From positions 62,001 to 126,000 of the forward strand of contig CM062380.1 in NCBI GenBank assembly GCA_031310005.1: DNA of 64,000 nucleotides, in the 5' to 3' direction. This stretch comes from Dactylellina haptotyla. Lineage: Eukaryota; Ascomycota; Orbiliomycetes; Orbiliales; Orbiliaceae. This document shows, piece after piece, positions 1 to 9,963 of the stretch (positions are counted from its first letter, which is position 1; every line of letters starts with the position of its first letter). The position numbers and the translations under genes were made by a program. The notes below the pieces were generated by a model. That model worked only from the letters and a program-made list of their open reading frames with translations, searched no databases and was not told where the DNA came from.

Positions 1-429
1 AAGGTGTTCAAAACCAGAAAAAGAATCCTTCTAAGCGGGTTCCAAAGCCCTGGTCCGTCGGCCGTCCAAGTGGGGTTTGGCCATCGGGCATCTACGAGCA
101 ACAAGTACAGCTTTGTGTTGCTTAGTCAGGAGGTTCGAGTTGCGACAAAATCCAACATCGGGCTAGCGACAACTCATTCTTGGACCGGACTGGATCTCAA
201 GCTTGAGGTTTCAAGCAAACCGATAACCTGTGCAAAAGGATGGCTAGAGTCTCTTCTGCTAAAGACTTCAGAGGCTGAGATTCACCCGGCAGATGCAGCC
301 GAAGCTCCTTTGGGGCTTCCATCCGACATTACCCCTGCTCTCGTGATGCCCGAATACGTCACGAGACCCTTAATCACTCCAAATATGGAAGCGACCATCT
401 GGACCAACACAGGGGAAGAGCTCTGGTAG
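1..429 (+). CDS. Possible 3' end of a gene cut by the left edge
   Basis: A reading frame is open from the window edge for about 142 codons and stops with TAG at 427-429. I do not recognise the product. The segment has no membrane stretch or clear motif, and no ATG near its beginning suggests a start, so if it is coding it is the last exon of a gene starting to the left. Long open frames also exist on the opposite strand across 282-801, so low stop density could be chance. I keep it only because it runs off the edge. It is followed by about 380 nt in which I see no gene, which would hold the promoter of the next gene. Confidence 0.25.
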   Translation, partial: KVFKTRKRILLSGFQSPGPSAVQVGFGHRASTSNKYSFVLLSQEVRVATKSNIGLATTHSWTGLDLKLEVSSKPITCAKGWLESLLLKTSEAEIHPADAAEAPLGLPSDITPALVMPEYVTRPLITPNMEATIWTNTGEELW

Positions 430-811
430 TCTGTTTGACCTGCGGTTTCCAACCAGCGCCACTTCCCCAGAATCAGCTGGCAGCAGAGTAAGACTCCAAT
501 CATGCGCATCGTCGGTCTTTGGCCGGTAGGACTTTGCGGGGAACCCGTATGGGGAACCCGCACAGCGGACCATGTCAGCTGGAGTTATTCCTAGACTGCA
601 GAAATCCCATTTCGAGAGCGCACGATGAAGACAGATGACCGAATCGTCTCGGCGGCGAATCGCCAAACACAGGGACATCATATTTAACCATGGCATACCC
701 AAAGAGCGACTTCGGAAACCACTCGCGTGAGGTATTACCGTTGCGCATTCAACCGTTATTTTCAACATAAATCGCATTTTTTCACAGTCTATTTGACCCA
801 TACTTGGATCT

Positions 812-2241
812 ATGAGTTGGTTTAAGAGCAGGACAGAAGATTCGGCGGCTAGTAGTTCAACTGGAACCGCTGGAGAGACGGCAGCCCTACTCCCAAATGA
901 AGAATACAGACTTGCACGGCGGCCACGGCCGAGTAGAAGCCGTCTATGGTTACTGCCAGCTATTACTTTCCTCTTGATGATGTCTTTTTTGACACATCAA
1001 TGCACCGTCTGGTTTTTTGGTGGGACGTATGTAACAAAGGTTTGTTAGCTCGATGGTTAAATGGGTCGTCGAAAAGTGGGTCTAACAGAAAATTCTGCAG
1101 GGGCAAACACTAGCTACTCAGCTCGAATACACGCATAGAGTCGGATTTTGGATAGAGGGGAATGGGAAATTGGAAGGGAGTCTGGAAGTACTGGAAGTTG
1201 GCGATAGCGAGGAACCGAAGCTTGAGGTGGAGGTGTTTCCTCTAACATGGGACACAAAGGGATTCAGCTCTGTACAGCTTGAGAACCTCCCGACAGGAGT
1301 TGCTTTGAAGGTAAGTTAGCACGAGCTAGAGGATCTGGTCGCATGAGAGTTGCCTCGAGCAGATACTGACTCTTGACTAATAGTGCGAGAGGGGCCTTGA
1401 ACGGTCTTGGTTTTGGCGCACAATTCCCAGGATAAAGGTTTCGGCCAAGCTCTACCTTAGAGTAGAAAAACTGAGAGAACTCTCAATCTCCACAAATACG
1501 CTGGATTTTCAACTGAACCTTCAAAATGCCGATCTTCTCAAAACCGTTATAAATTCCAAGACCGGCAGTTTCAAGTCCCCTAATCCCTTCAAGTCGTTAG
1601 ACACCGAAATTCGTACCACCGAAGGAGATATCTCAGGGCCATTTGCGCTCTACGACCGGCTGAGACTGCTCACGGAAGCCGGGAATATTGACATCAGGGC
1701 GATACCCCAAGAAGGAACTGACACAGCTACTACAAAACTGAGAACGGGTACTGGAGATATTAAAATCAGTTTCGAAGAGTCGACTATTTCTAGGGCATTT
1801 GAAACCGCGATAGAGACAACATCCGGGAATGTCAAGGGCGACCTATTACTCGGGAGCAATTTATTTGTGAAATCTGAAAGTGGTGACATTGGTATTCACG
1901 TTTCCGGCACCGATTCCGCGGAGTCTTTCTTCAGAACCGAGAATAGTTCGGGTATGACCAATGTGAAGGTTGTCGGCGGACGAATGAGGAAGGTGATTAG
2001 CTATCACACATCAGAGAGTCGCGACGTCCATGTGTCGTACCCATCTACTTGGGAGGGTGAAATTCACGCGAAAACCGTGAGTGGAGATATTCGGTTAGAG
2101 GGAGATGGCGTAGAGGTCACCCAAGAGCTGGAAGGCCTCGTGCGAGGGCAGGAAATATGGGCTGAGAAGGGAAATCCGTCAAACGGGCGGCTGATCGCTA
2201 GAGCAACAAATGGGGATGTCATATTGTCTATAGGGAGATGA
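812..2241 (+). CDS. Membrane-anchored DUF4097-type (putative adhesin) protein
   Basis: Three exons: 812-1039, 1101-1310 and 1384-2241, all phase 0, giving 431 residues. The donor at 1040 (GTTTGT) was chosen over a better-looking GTATGT at 1027 because the latter leads at once to a stop. The N-terminus is cytosolic and Ser/Arg-rich, followed by one hydrophobic segment at about residues 48-70, which suggests a type II membrane anchor. The rest is a beta-rich domain with repeated 'TxxGDI' turns (TTEGDIS, TEAGNID, RTGTGDIK, TTSGNVK, SESGDIG, TVSGDIR, ATNGDVI), the hallmark of the DUF4097 beta-helix family. Fungal members have no established biochemical role; a surface or lumen-facing structural role is inference. 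The gene stands alone and ends 79 nt before the 3' end of the opposing DUF3445 gene, so the two converge. Confidence 0.8.
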
Positions 2242-2320
2242 GGAGCATTTACTGTAAACAAAGTTCTTAAATAGTATTTCTTTAATATACCCATTCATTA
2301 TCTCGATCTATTTCTAGCAT

Positions 2321-3654
2321 TCACGCGCGCAAAGCTACTGTTACCGCTTTGCCCCAAACTCCTCTTCGCTTGTAGAAAGCGAGCTTTTCCGGCATACCCT
2401 CTATAGCTGTGGCTAACGCTTCTCCTTGTCCTTCCGCTTTTACAGCCTTGAGCGGAGTTAAGTACGTCCGCACGAAGAATATCATGGCTTTAGACACAGG
2501 AAGTCTAAATAGAACCTGTCTCTCCACCCGGAGGTATGTCGTCTCGAGATCAACCGATTCAAGTTCATCTGGTATCTCATCGCCTTCATATACATGGTTC
2601 CCCGTTGGCAAAAATAGCTTGTTATGAGTTGAAATTGTCCACTGCCACGATTAGCATCGACGCATGAAAGGCCAGGAAGGTTATCTCGCAATCAAAAGAG
2701 GGGACTTCTTACATTAAATCTCTTCACCCATTTCCCTACTTCTAACTTGTTGAAGAACCGATCCATACTTGGGGCAAGCTTTTCCTTGAACATGGGTACA
2801 GGCTCGTGTATTTCTCTAAGCGGCAGATTCATTTTCTGACTCGAATCGAATCCGTTCGGAAAGCAGGCAATAAAAGCTCGTAATCGGTAAATTTCCTCTT
2901 GCGGATCTCTCTGGAGGATGAGAATATCTTCTTCTACCGTAGATGCCAGAATTTTCAAAGCAGCCAGTGATGGTCCGGGGGGCTCAAGAGGGTGCGTATC
3001 GCCTGATACATGGTTGGTGAATGAGGATTTCTCGGTATTGACGGTAAAGAGATGAGGGAAACGTGATGGCATATGGTGTGAGATAAGATATGTGTATAAT
3101 TCCTGAATAGCATCGGTGGCTAGTGGGGATGCACCAAGTGTGACGGTTCGGTATTGCGATGTCAATTGTTTTCTTAAAGCTATTCGCTCCGGGTAAGAAG
3201 AATCCAGTAAGAAAAGGTCATTCGGTACACATTTCTCGATGCCCATTGTCATGTGATATATTGGCTTGTACGGTCGGAATGGAACTGGGGGGGAAGATAA
3301 AATGTCGACATCCGTAGTCGGCGTGACGGGCTCCTGCAAGAAAGATGACAGCATCTTATCGCACAGTGCAGACCATTATTAGTGAATACAGCTTTGCGGT
3401 TGCTAACGGTGTCGCACTGTGCTCTCTGCAGATATGTTTACATTCTTGATATCATTTGACTTCGGCCTACGATTCGGCTCCCAGAGTGAGTACGGGGCGG
3501 CGGCGACCTTCTCTTTCGCCAATTTGGAGGCCTCCTTGCTTTTGACATAAAGTACGATGCCGACGAGAGCAAGCAGCGGAAAGAAGGTGTAAACGAACGA
3601 GTCGTCCAGCAGGAAGGGACCGAAATTCCGGACGACCATTGTGCCGCTCGTCAA
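2321..3654 (-). CDS. DUF3445 / haem-dependent oxidative N-demethylase family protein, membrane-anchored
   Basis: Read on the minus strand the exons are 3654-3442, 3333-2713 and 2641-2321, with both introns in phase 0, giving 384 residues. Residues about 15-40 form one hydrophobic segment, followed by a basic linker. The DUF3445 core then begins with 'PYKPIYHMTMGIEK' and continues with 'ERIALRKQL'. Its C-terminal part shows 'LRVERQVLFRLPVSKAMIFF' and 'RTYLTPL'. This is the family of haem-dependent oxidative N-demethylases, known in bacteria for dimethylamine-type substrates; fungal homologues are mostly uncharacterised, so the substrate here is unknown. The first intron (3334-3441) separates the membrane anchor from the catalytic part, so the protein is probably tethered to an internal membrane. 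It is whole. Its 3' end converges on the DUF4097 gene. Confidence 0.85.
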
Positions 3655-4253
3655 CTCTAAAGCCAGAATAAACTGATGTGTTTGGTTATATTAGCGCGGG
3701 GATGTACGACTTCGATGGACCTAACATTGGATCAAGAAGATCTGTAGCTGTCGGCGCCATACCTTGGTTTATATCTACTTGTGCGTACGGACAAGGTAAA
3801 ATGTTAAGCGGGGGCACAAGACCAGACAGTATCCGCGCTTTAAGGCCGGTGATAAGGAGGGACTTGGCAGCCCGGCTTCTCGTTTGATAGTTGCTCTTTG
3901 TCGGAGAACCCCGCCGACAACGGATCGAACTATGGGCATCTCCCCGACGACTCTTGACCCGATAGCCACGAATCCGATGCGCCAATTAGAATTTTAAAAT
4001 ATATATATATTAAAATCGACGACTACCCGCTAATATACAGAGTTTGTAAAAATACAAGGCAAGAATACTCAAATGAATGCTAGAAATAAAGAAAGGATAG
4101 CCTCGGTACAACACGATGAATTCTACACAAATGCAAAACAAAGAAAAAAGACCCCTCACACTACGCCCGCACATATGCTATGCAGAAGTACTATCGCTAT
4201 TATAAAAGAAGGTTGCTCGCATTTTTATCAATGCCCTCTATCAATACCCATTA
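3655..4253. other. Intergenic, no gene seen
   Basis: About 600 nt between the start of the DUF3445 gene and the end of the SPRY gene, both on the minus strand. It must hold the DUF3445 promoter. An A/T-rich patch with alternating TA lies at about 3996-4012. The short open frames here overlap on both strands and have no recognisable content. Confidence 0.6.
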
Positions 4254-6023
4254 TCAATGCCCACCATGACCGAGATGTGACCACCATCGCCCGCCCTTCT
4301 TCGGTGTCTCCTTTGGGGTCTCTTTTTGTTCGTTCTGCGCTGTTTCCGATGTAGCCTGGGGTTCGGCGGTACTGCCTCCCTCGCCGCGCCAGGTTACAGC
4401 TTGACCAATCCTAGTTTTACAAGCCACGCCAGCTCCCTGGATGCAGATACAGGGGAAGATATCATTGGTTCCAAGCAGGTATTCTGGAATGGGTATATCG
4501 AACGGATTTGTCGATTTGTCGGCGTGAGTTAACGATAGTTTCTTTTCGCCATTCACAACAAAGAAAATTTCGACCGGGACATTTTGTAGGTCTTTAGGGT
4601 CGGCACAGGGCACGTCTTCTTTCCCACCGGTGGCAGAAGACTTCCGTCTAAATATCTCCTTGGAGTCTTTCTGGGGTATCGGTGGTGGTGTTGTTGGGGG
4701 TGTGGGGACAGGTGTTGTTCCGTTGGATGGTTGTTTGGAAGCGTCGGGCTTGAACGTGATGCCAATACCGATGGTATCACCGGTTGTCGCCTTGAGGGAG
4801 TGTCGAGTCTGATGACCGTCGATATAGATAGTGCCACCATTATCGGATGACCAGAAGACGCCATCACCGGCAGTAGAACAGGGGAAGGGGAATTCATCAA
4901 TAGGGCGAAGGGATGAGCGTCGGCGGATGAAGGGAGCGGTATCGGGCGTTACGGATTTGACGATGAAGCCAATGGCAATCGCCGCGCCGGTCATCCTATT
5001 CGAGATCGGGTGGGTGTGAGATATCGATCGCGAGAGGCCGAGGTCTGCGAGACCTTCCTCAACAGCGGGGGCGGGAGCTGCTGCTGATTTAGGAGACCCT
5101 GGGGGGCTGGAAGAGGAGGTAACTGTTGCTGCTGTTGCTGCTGTTGCTGCTGGCGGAGGCGGTGCTGGGCGAGATGGCGGACTCATATCGCCATGATCCA
5201 GGCTTGAAAACTTGGAGAATCCGAGAGAGCCAATCTCAGCCTCCCAGTATATTGTACGGTCTGTTGAAGTGACACCGGGGTTGTAGTATCGGGCTGCGTA
5301 GAGGGGTAGAGCGGTGGCACTGTCCCATGTGTTCTTGTCGTCATCGCTGCTCGCGGATGTGATGAGCTGGAGCAGTGTGCCCTTGGTGTGTATCGATTCA
5401 GCAGTAGTTGAGAATCTGTAATTGGCGGTAGGCGGTCTTTCGAAGTGGAGAAAGTTGCCTGAGGAGATTGTGAACCGCTGCTGGTGAGAGTACCATTGGG
5501 CCTCGAGGATGATCTTTTCCGAGACGTCGAAGTGGACTCTGGGACGACCACCGGTGGAAACCACGCTGTTGGATCGGGGCGAGAGAGGGGGGGAAGCGAG
5601 GGATACGCCTGCTTCGCTGCTGACGGAATCGAGCCGGGTTTGTTTTAGGACGGAGCCTCGTCTGAAGTTCTCGGGAGCCTTCGCTAGGTCGACGGGAGCA
5701 GGGCCGGACTTGACGAGGAGGGGTATGCCAGCATCGGCATTGTCTGCGACAACCTCGAGGGCGAGAGCGTTGGCCAAGGCCTCGGCATCAGAAGCGCGCG
5801 AAAGCTGGGGGATGTTGGAGAGGTACTGGGGCTGCAGCAGTACGGGCTTGGACTTGTTCTTCTTCTTCTTCTCCTTCTCCCTCTTGGCCTCTGCCTTTGC
5901 TTCGGCTTTTGCTTCGGCGGGTGTCTTTTCCGCGGGTGAGGATGGCGATGATAATGGCGAGGAGGACTCGGCAGGAGCAGGCGAGGTAGCTGCGGGCTTG
6001 GAGGTACGGAATAGCTTCTTCAT
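4254..6023 (-). CDS. SPRY-domain protein with low-complexity insertions
   Basis: A single uninterrupted frame of 589 codons. The start at 6023 (MKKLFRTSK) is the first ATG and is followed by a basic, Ala/Lys/Glu-rich leader with 'AEAKAEAKAEAK' and 'EKEKKKKNKSK'. From about residue 165 the protein shows SPRY-like strands: 'ILEAQWYSHQQRFT', 'TIYWEAEIGSLGFSKFS', then after a Pro/Ala/Ser-rich insert 'AAIAIGFIVKSV', 'GDGVFWSSDNGGTIYIDGHQ', 'GDTIGIGITFKPD' and 'VPVEIFFVVNGEKK'. SPRY domains bind protein partners, often in ubiquitin-ligase adaptors; no RING, F-box or membrane segment is visible here, so the role is open. The insert contains an Ala/Thr run encoded by GCT/GTT triplets around 5124-5155, a likely length-variable site. 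Confidence 0.75.
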   Translation of the reverse strand: MKKLFRTSKPAATSPAPAESSSPLSSPSSPAEKTPAEAKAEAKAEAKREKEKKKKNKSKPVLLQPQYLSNIPQLSRASDAEALANALALEVVADNADAGIPLLVKSGPAPVDLAKAPENFRRGSVLKQTRLDSVSSEAGVSLASPPLSPRSNSVVSTGGRPRVHFDVSEKIILEAQWYSHQQRFTISSGNFLHFERPPTANYRFSTTAESIHTKGTLLQLITSASSDDDKNTWDSATALPLYAARYYNPGVTSTDRTIYWEAEIGSLGFSKFSSLDHGDMSPPSRPAPPPPAATAATAATVTSSSSPPGSPKSAAAPAPAVEEGLADLGLSRSISHTHPISNRMTGAAIAIGFIVKSVTPDTAPFIRRRSSLRPIDEFPFPCSTAGDGVFWSSDNGGTIYIDGHQTRHSLKATTGDTIGIGITFKPDASKQPSNGTTPVPTPPTTPPPIPQKDSKEIFRRKSSATGGKEDVPCADPKDLQNVPVEIFFVVNGEKKLSLTHADKSTNPFDIPIPEYLLGTNDIFPCICIQGAGVACKTRIGQAVTWRGEGGSTAEPQATSETAQNEQKETPKETPKKGGRWWSHLGHGGH

Positions 6024-8702
6024 CGTGTAGATGTGTATCCGTGGGGAAGGGTAACACCGGGGTCCCTTATCCTTATCCTTATCCTTATCCCGGTCCCCCG
6101 TCGGTCAGGCAGGCAGGCAGTCTCCTTCCTCTTCGGACAGCGACGAGAGGCCGATGATGTAAGGCGGACGGGCGGGGGGGCAGGATAACCACGCCGAATC
6201 GAGACAAGCGACTGGCGATGTCGAGTGCAGCAATCTGCGATGAGGTTGATAAAACGGTGGAAGAAGAAGAGGAGGAGGAGAGGAAGAGAAGGTTGGGAGG
6301 ATGTCGCCGCAGCGACGTCTGCGGGCGAGCGTGTGCGAATATGCGGGGAAACACAGCGCAGGAAAACCCAGCCGAGGCAGCAACACCGACTCGAACTTGG
6401 AATATAACAAAGAACAATATGCTCGGACACGGCTGGCCCGAGGAGGTGTCGATATCTGAAGGGCACGATATATTTATTGCGGGTGGAATGCGGGTAGACT
6501 GTCGCGTGCGAGGGTGGACGGGTGCGTCTACGCGGGAGAACGTGAGCACGAGAGAGAGGGAAGGGAAGGAAGAGAGGGAGGAGGAGGAGAATGGAATATA
6601 GCCTGAAGAATAAAAGCACCAACAGGAAAGAGACTCCAAGAATAGAATAGCAACAAGAGCATAACGAAGTCGAACCGTCGAGAGTGGAGAGCGAGCAGAG
6701 CGCACTGGCTGCAATCAAAACCGGAGGACGTGCGGGGCCCACCAGCAGGCGTCCCTCGTGGTGCTCCTGACCCACTCCGCTCCCAGCTCCCACGCCCGAA
6801 CGCTCTGTCCACCTCATCTCCCATCTCCCGGCTCGCACTTGGGAGTCGGTCCTCAGTATTCTCATTGTCGTGTCATCTATCCTGCTGGTTTGCAGGATCG
6901 GTAGTGCTGCCATATATAGATATAGGCGTCTATCCGTATCTCTCTGCGCATATCGATATCATGTATATACGTATATATCTATATATCTATATACGTACAT
7001 ACGTATCCATATATGTACCCGCACTCTCGACGGAATTCGAGACCGCCCGATGTCAGCCATGGCTGGAATGAGGGCCTAATTAATTGCCTCCGCCAGTTAA
7101 TTCGCAACTTGGCTGCTGTTTGACCGCGGTGGAGCGCATTCGCCACTGCAATTTAAGCTTCTCCTCTTCGTCCCAGCTCGCGAAATTTAGCTAATCTGTT
7201 GCTCAATCCCACGTGTGCCGGCCTCCCGCTCTGCTGACTTACTCTCAGACTCTTTTCACGCAATTGTATTGTGCTTGTTACGTGTAGCTGAGAAGCCCTC
7301 GGATCACGGATCAGTACGGCTTTGGCCATCGTAACCCTACAAACAACACATCCCGTCTCGGACTGGCACCAAATTGGGACTCAGCTAAATCCGCTCCGCC
7401 AAGGCTTGCTTCCAAGATCAGACTCAATCGATCCATGAACGCTTTATTATTGTAGATACTGCAATCCCAATACGACGGCCTGATCACAGTAGCCCATGTA
7501 TACGACCTCAAAAAGCATAGCCGGTCCCATAAACGCCGACGGTGATGGCCAGCTTGACACCGGACAGGCGGAAGCTAACTCGCATCAACGGGATCCCGCA
7601 CGCGAGTCATGATCATACGAAGTGTCTACACCAAGTGTCTACTACCGTCTACATGAGATCATCCCAGCGACACCCCGTCGCCTTTCTCCGGCATATACAC
7701 TAGTGTACTCAAAAGTGTATGTGAATACATATATGTCGTATCGATATCGATATCTAGCCTTACGGACACCTTTTAATTCTATTTCGTAAGTTGATACCGC
7801 GATCTGGCACATTTAAATGTTATTTATTATCCGACGATATCCCGAATCATTATAAATCAAGCTCTAACGCGTCCCCTCCCCCAGGCATATATATCGATAT
7901 ATAAAATACAGGGGAGTTACACATGCACCTCTTAAGCTTAAAACGACTCCCAGGCTCCGCCTCATCGTCTCCCGGAAAACACAAAATACTATCCGACGCC
8001 CAGACGAATCCTTCTGTGCGAGAAGCTCCCGCAAACCAGGCTCGACCCTTGCTCCAGCAGCTCTAGTAGACCGGTGCCTGGCTCTCCTTCTCTCCATCTA
8101 GGCCCTACCGAGCGAGCCTGCTGTGTCACCTGGCGTCATCCTGCTAGGCCTTGAAACCGAGCGAACCGGTATATCCGCCAACAAATTTGGATACCTCGGA
8201 ATTGGTACGATCCATATTGCAGCATTCTTGATGCTCTGGGAGGGTGGCTCGATTGGTGGATGTTCTCGATATATGAATTCCCGCACCGTCAGATGATCGA
8301 TCATCACCATCTACATGGATAACCATCTTTTTGTGACCAGCTCTCGAAACTCGAACCTCCACTGAGCCTTCGTCTCCAAGATGGAACATCCGGGGAATTT
8401 AGCCGTCGGATGCAGCCACCGACGGATCACTGCGCAGACGAACAATAACCCCCCTACCACCACCCCAATCTACCAGGAACACACACACTCAACACAATAA
8501 TGCGATACGTCCTAGTTGAAAGCCTGCTAGTACTGCTGGGAACATGGCTGAAATTCTATTGTCGATCCCAGAACTCCAGACTGAAGGTTTCAAAAGCCGG
8601 TGTTCAGCAGCCGTGCAGACGAATCCTCCCGTCTGCTTCATACTGGGAGTGGGATGCTGTACGCCAAGGATTCAGTCACGACCTGGATATCTTTATCATT
8701 TT
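6024..8702. other. Intergenic region, repeat-rich divergent promoter
   Basis: About 2.7 kb between the divergently transcribed SPRY (minus) and AA9 (plus) genes. The SPRY-proximal kilobase is extremely pyrimidine-rich on the SPRY coding strand (6240-6290 and 6545-6600), as is usual near fungal transcription starts, and holds a CCTTAT hexamer array. Around 6910-7015 lies a long stretch of imperfect TATA/CGTATA alternation. Many open frames occur on both strands, but they are driven by this biased composition. I see no real gene between 6024 and 8702. Confidence 0.6.
6065..6088. repeat. Hexamer microsatellite CCTTAT x4
   Basis: Four perfect tandem copies of CCTTAT, 42-65 nt upstream of the SPRY start codon and so probably inside its 5' untranslated leader. 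A GGCA(G) tetramer-like run follows at 6107-6120. Confidence 0.95.
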
Positions 8703-8710
8703 TATAAAAG
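8703..8710 (+). promoter_or_regulatory. TATA box of the AA9 gene
   Basis: TATAAAAG, 104 nt before the AA9 start codon at 8814. This leaves a plausible leader of about 70 nt and is consistent with a strongly inducible secreted-enzyme promoter. Confidence 0.6.
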
Positions 8711-8813
8711 GATCATTCTTTGGCCTTACACTCGAGCTTCAAGGAACTCGTCTTCATATCGTCCATAGGTTACCTCTGCCCTTTTGTTGAGAAAGAAAAT
8801 ACATCTGTTCAAA

Positions 8814-9630
8814 ATGCAATTGACAAGCACATTACTCTTGTTGAGCGCCAGCTTGGCCTCCGCTCACTGTACGTTCCAACCAAGTCAAACCCTATCCTCG
8901 CTTCCTCCAGCAGCAATCTAACCGTCTTAGATACCTTCCCGGGCCTCATCTTCAATGGCGCCACATCCGCTGATTGGCAATATGTTAAAATGACAACCAA
9001 CAAGTACAGCCACGGCCCCGTTCAGGACGTTGGATCCACCGACATGAGATGCTACAAGGACCCTGCAGCCCCGATCGCATCCACCGCAAATGTTGCCGCA
9101 GGTGCTACCGTTGGCTTTCGAGTAGACACCTCGATCAGCCATCCCGGCCCTCTCATGTTCTACATGGCGAAGGTTCCATCCGGCAAGACAGCCGCCAACT
9201 TTGAGGGAGATGGCACCGTCTGGTTCAAGATTTGGGAGAATCAGCCAACCATCACTTCCTCCTCTATCAGCTGGCCGTCAGGTAATTAGTTTCTTTCCCG
9301 TACACCTTTACTTTGCATTTCCCCTTTACTTACGAATGCGCTCTAGGCCAAACCACCGTCTCCGTAAAAATCCCAACATGTATCCCAAGTGGAGAGTACC
9401 TTCTCCGTGTTGAACACATCGCTCTTCACAGCGCCAGCTCTTCGGGTGGCGCTCAGCTCTACCTCGCCTGCGGACAGATTAACGTCACTGGCGGCGGTAG
9501 CAAGGCTGGTACCCCCTTGGTTGCCTTCCCAGGTGCCTACAAAGCCACGGACCCAGGTCTCCTCATCAACATCTACTGGCCCATCCCAACCTCTTACACC
9601 AACCCAGGACCAAAGGTCTTCACCTGTTAA
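8814..9630 (+). CDS. AA9 lytic polysaccharide monooxygenase (former GH61), secreted
   Basis: Exons 8814-8868, 8931-9281 and 9347-9630 give 229 residues; both introns are phase 1. The 17-residue signal peptide ([17 protein letters not shown]) ends exactly before His18, the N-terminal histidine that forms the copper 'histidine brace' in AA9 enzymes. Family motifs follow: 'HYTFPGLI', 'DWQYVKMT', 'STDMRCYKD', the second copper-ligand motif '[12 protein letters not shown]' (His about 89), '[20 protein letters not shown]' and '[16 protein letters not shown]', whose Tyr is the expected axial residue. AA9 enzymes oxidatively cleave cellulose or related beta-glucans outside the cell. There is no carbohydrate-binding module; the protein ends at the catalytic domain ('KVFTC'). 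The upstream ATG codons at 8500 and 8720 give frames without family content, so 8814 is preferred. Confidence 0.97.
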
Positions 9631-9963
9631 ATTCAAAGATTGCCACCCTCCATACCACTAAGCGAAGCCCTGCAGCGGTTAGTTTTACACACCAGGTATC
9701 TGTCGGAAACAATCTCATGTGTATATATGATAACGGAATTGTACATAACTTCAAATTGCTATACTAAAGACGAATCTTGAATGAACTTTTTATCCTTTCC
9801 ATCCGTAGAACAGCCAATCCCGAGTAAATATTTACATGAGAAACATAAATCCATCCGTATTTTTATGTGTTATAAGAAATAATATAAGTTAGGCTATATA
9901 CATGGAGAACAAAAGAATATTAGCCAAAGTGTATATATAGGGTATCAAATTTTTAGTTGCTGT
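9631..9963. other. Shared 3' region between convergent genes
   Basis: 333 nt of A/T-rich sequence between the ends of the AA9 and S41 genes. It is suited to the 3' untranslated regions of both, and nothing else is seen. Confidence 0.6.

Noticed and set aside
370-801. 143-codon minus-strand frame opposite the left-edge frame
   Set aside because: No recognisable content, and it occupies the promoter region of the DUF4097-type gene.
6020-6913. 297-codon minus-strand frame upstream of the SPRY gene, plus nested frames of 209 and 101 codons
   Set aside because: It lies in a pyrimidine-rich leader/promoter with microsatellites; the translation is Ser/Leu/Arg/Pro-biased without any domain, and three frames are open at once, which is a composition effect.
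8500-8790. 96-codon plus-strand frame just before the AA9 gene
   Set aside because: It spans the AA9 TATA box and leader, has no domain and does not join to the AA9 exons.
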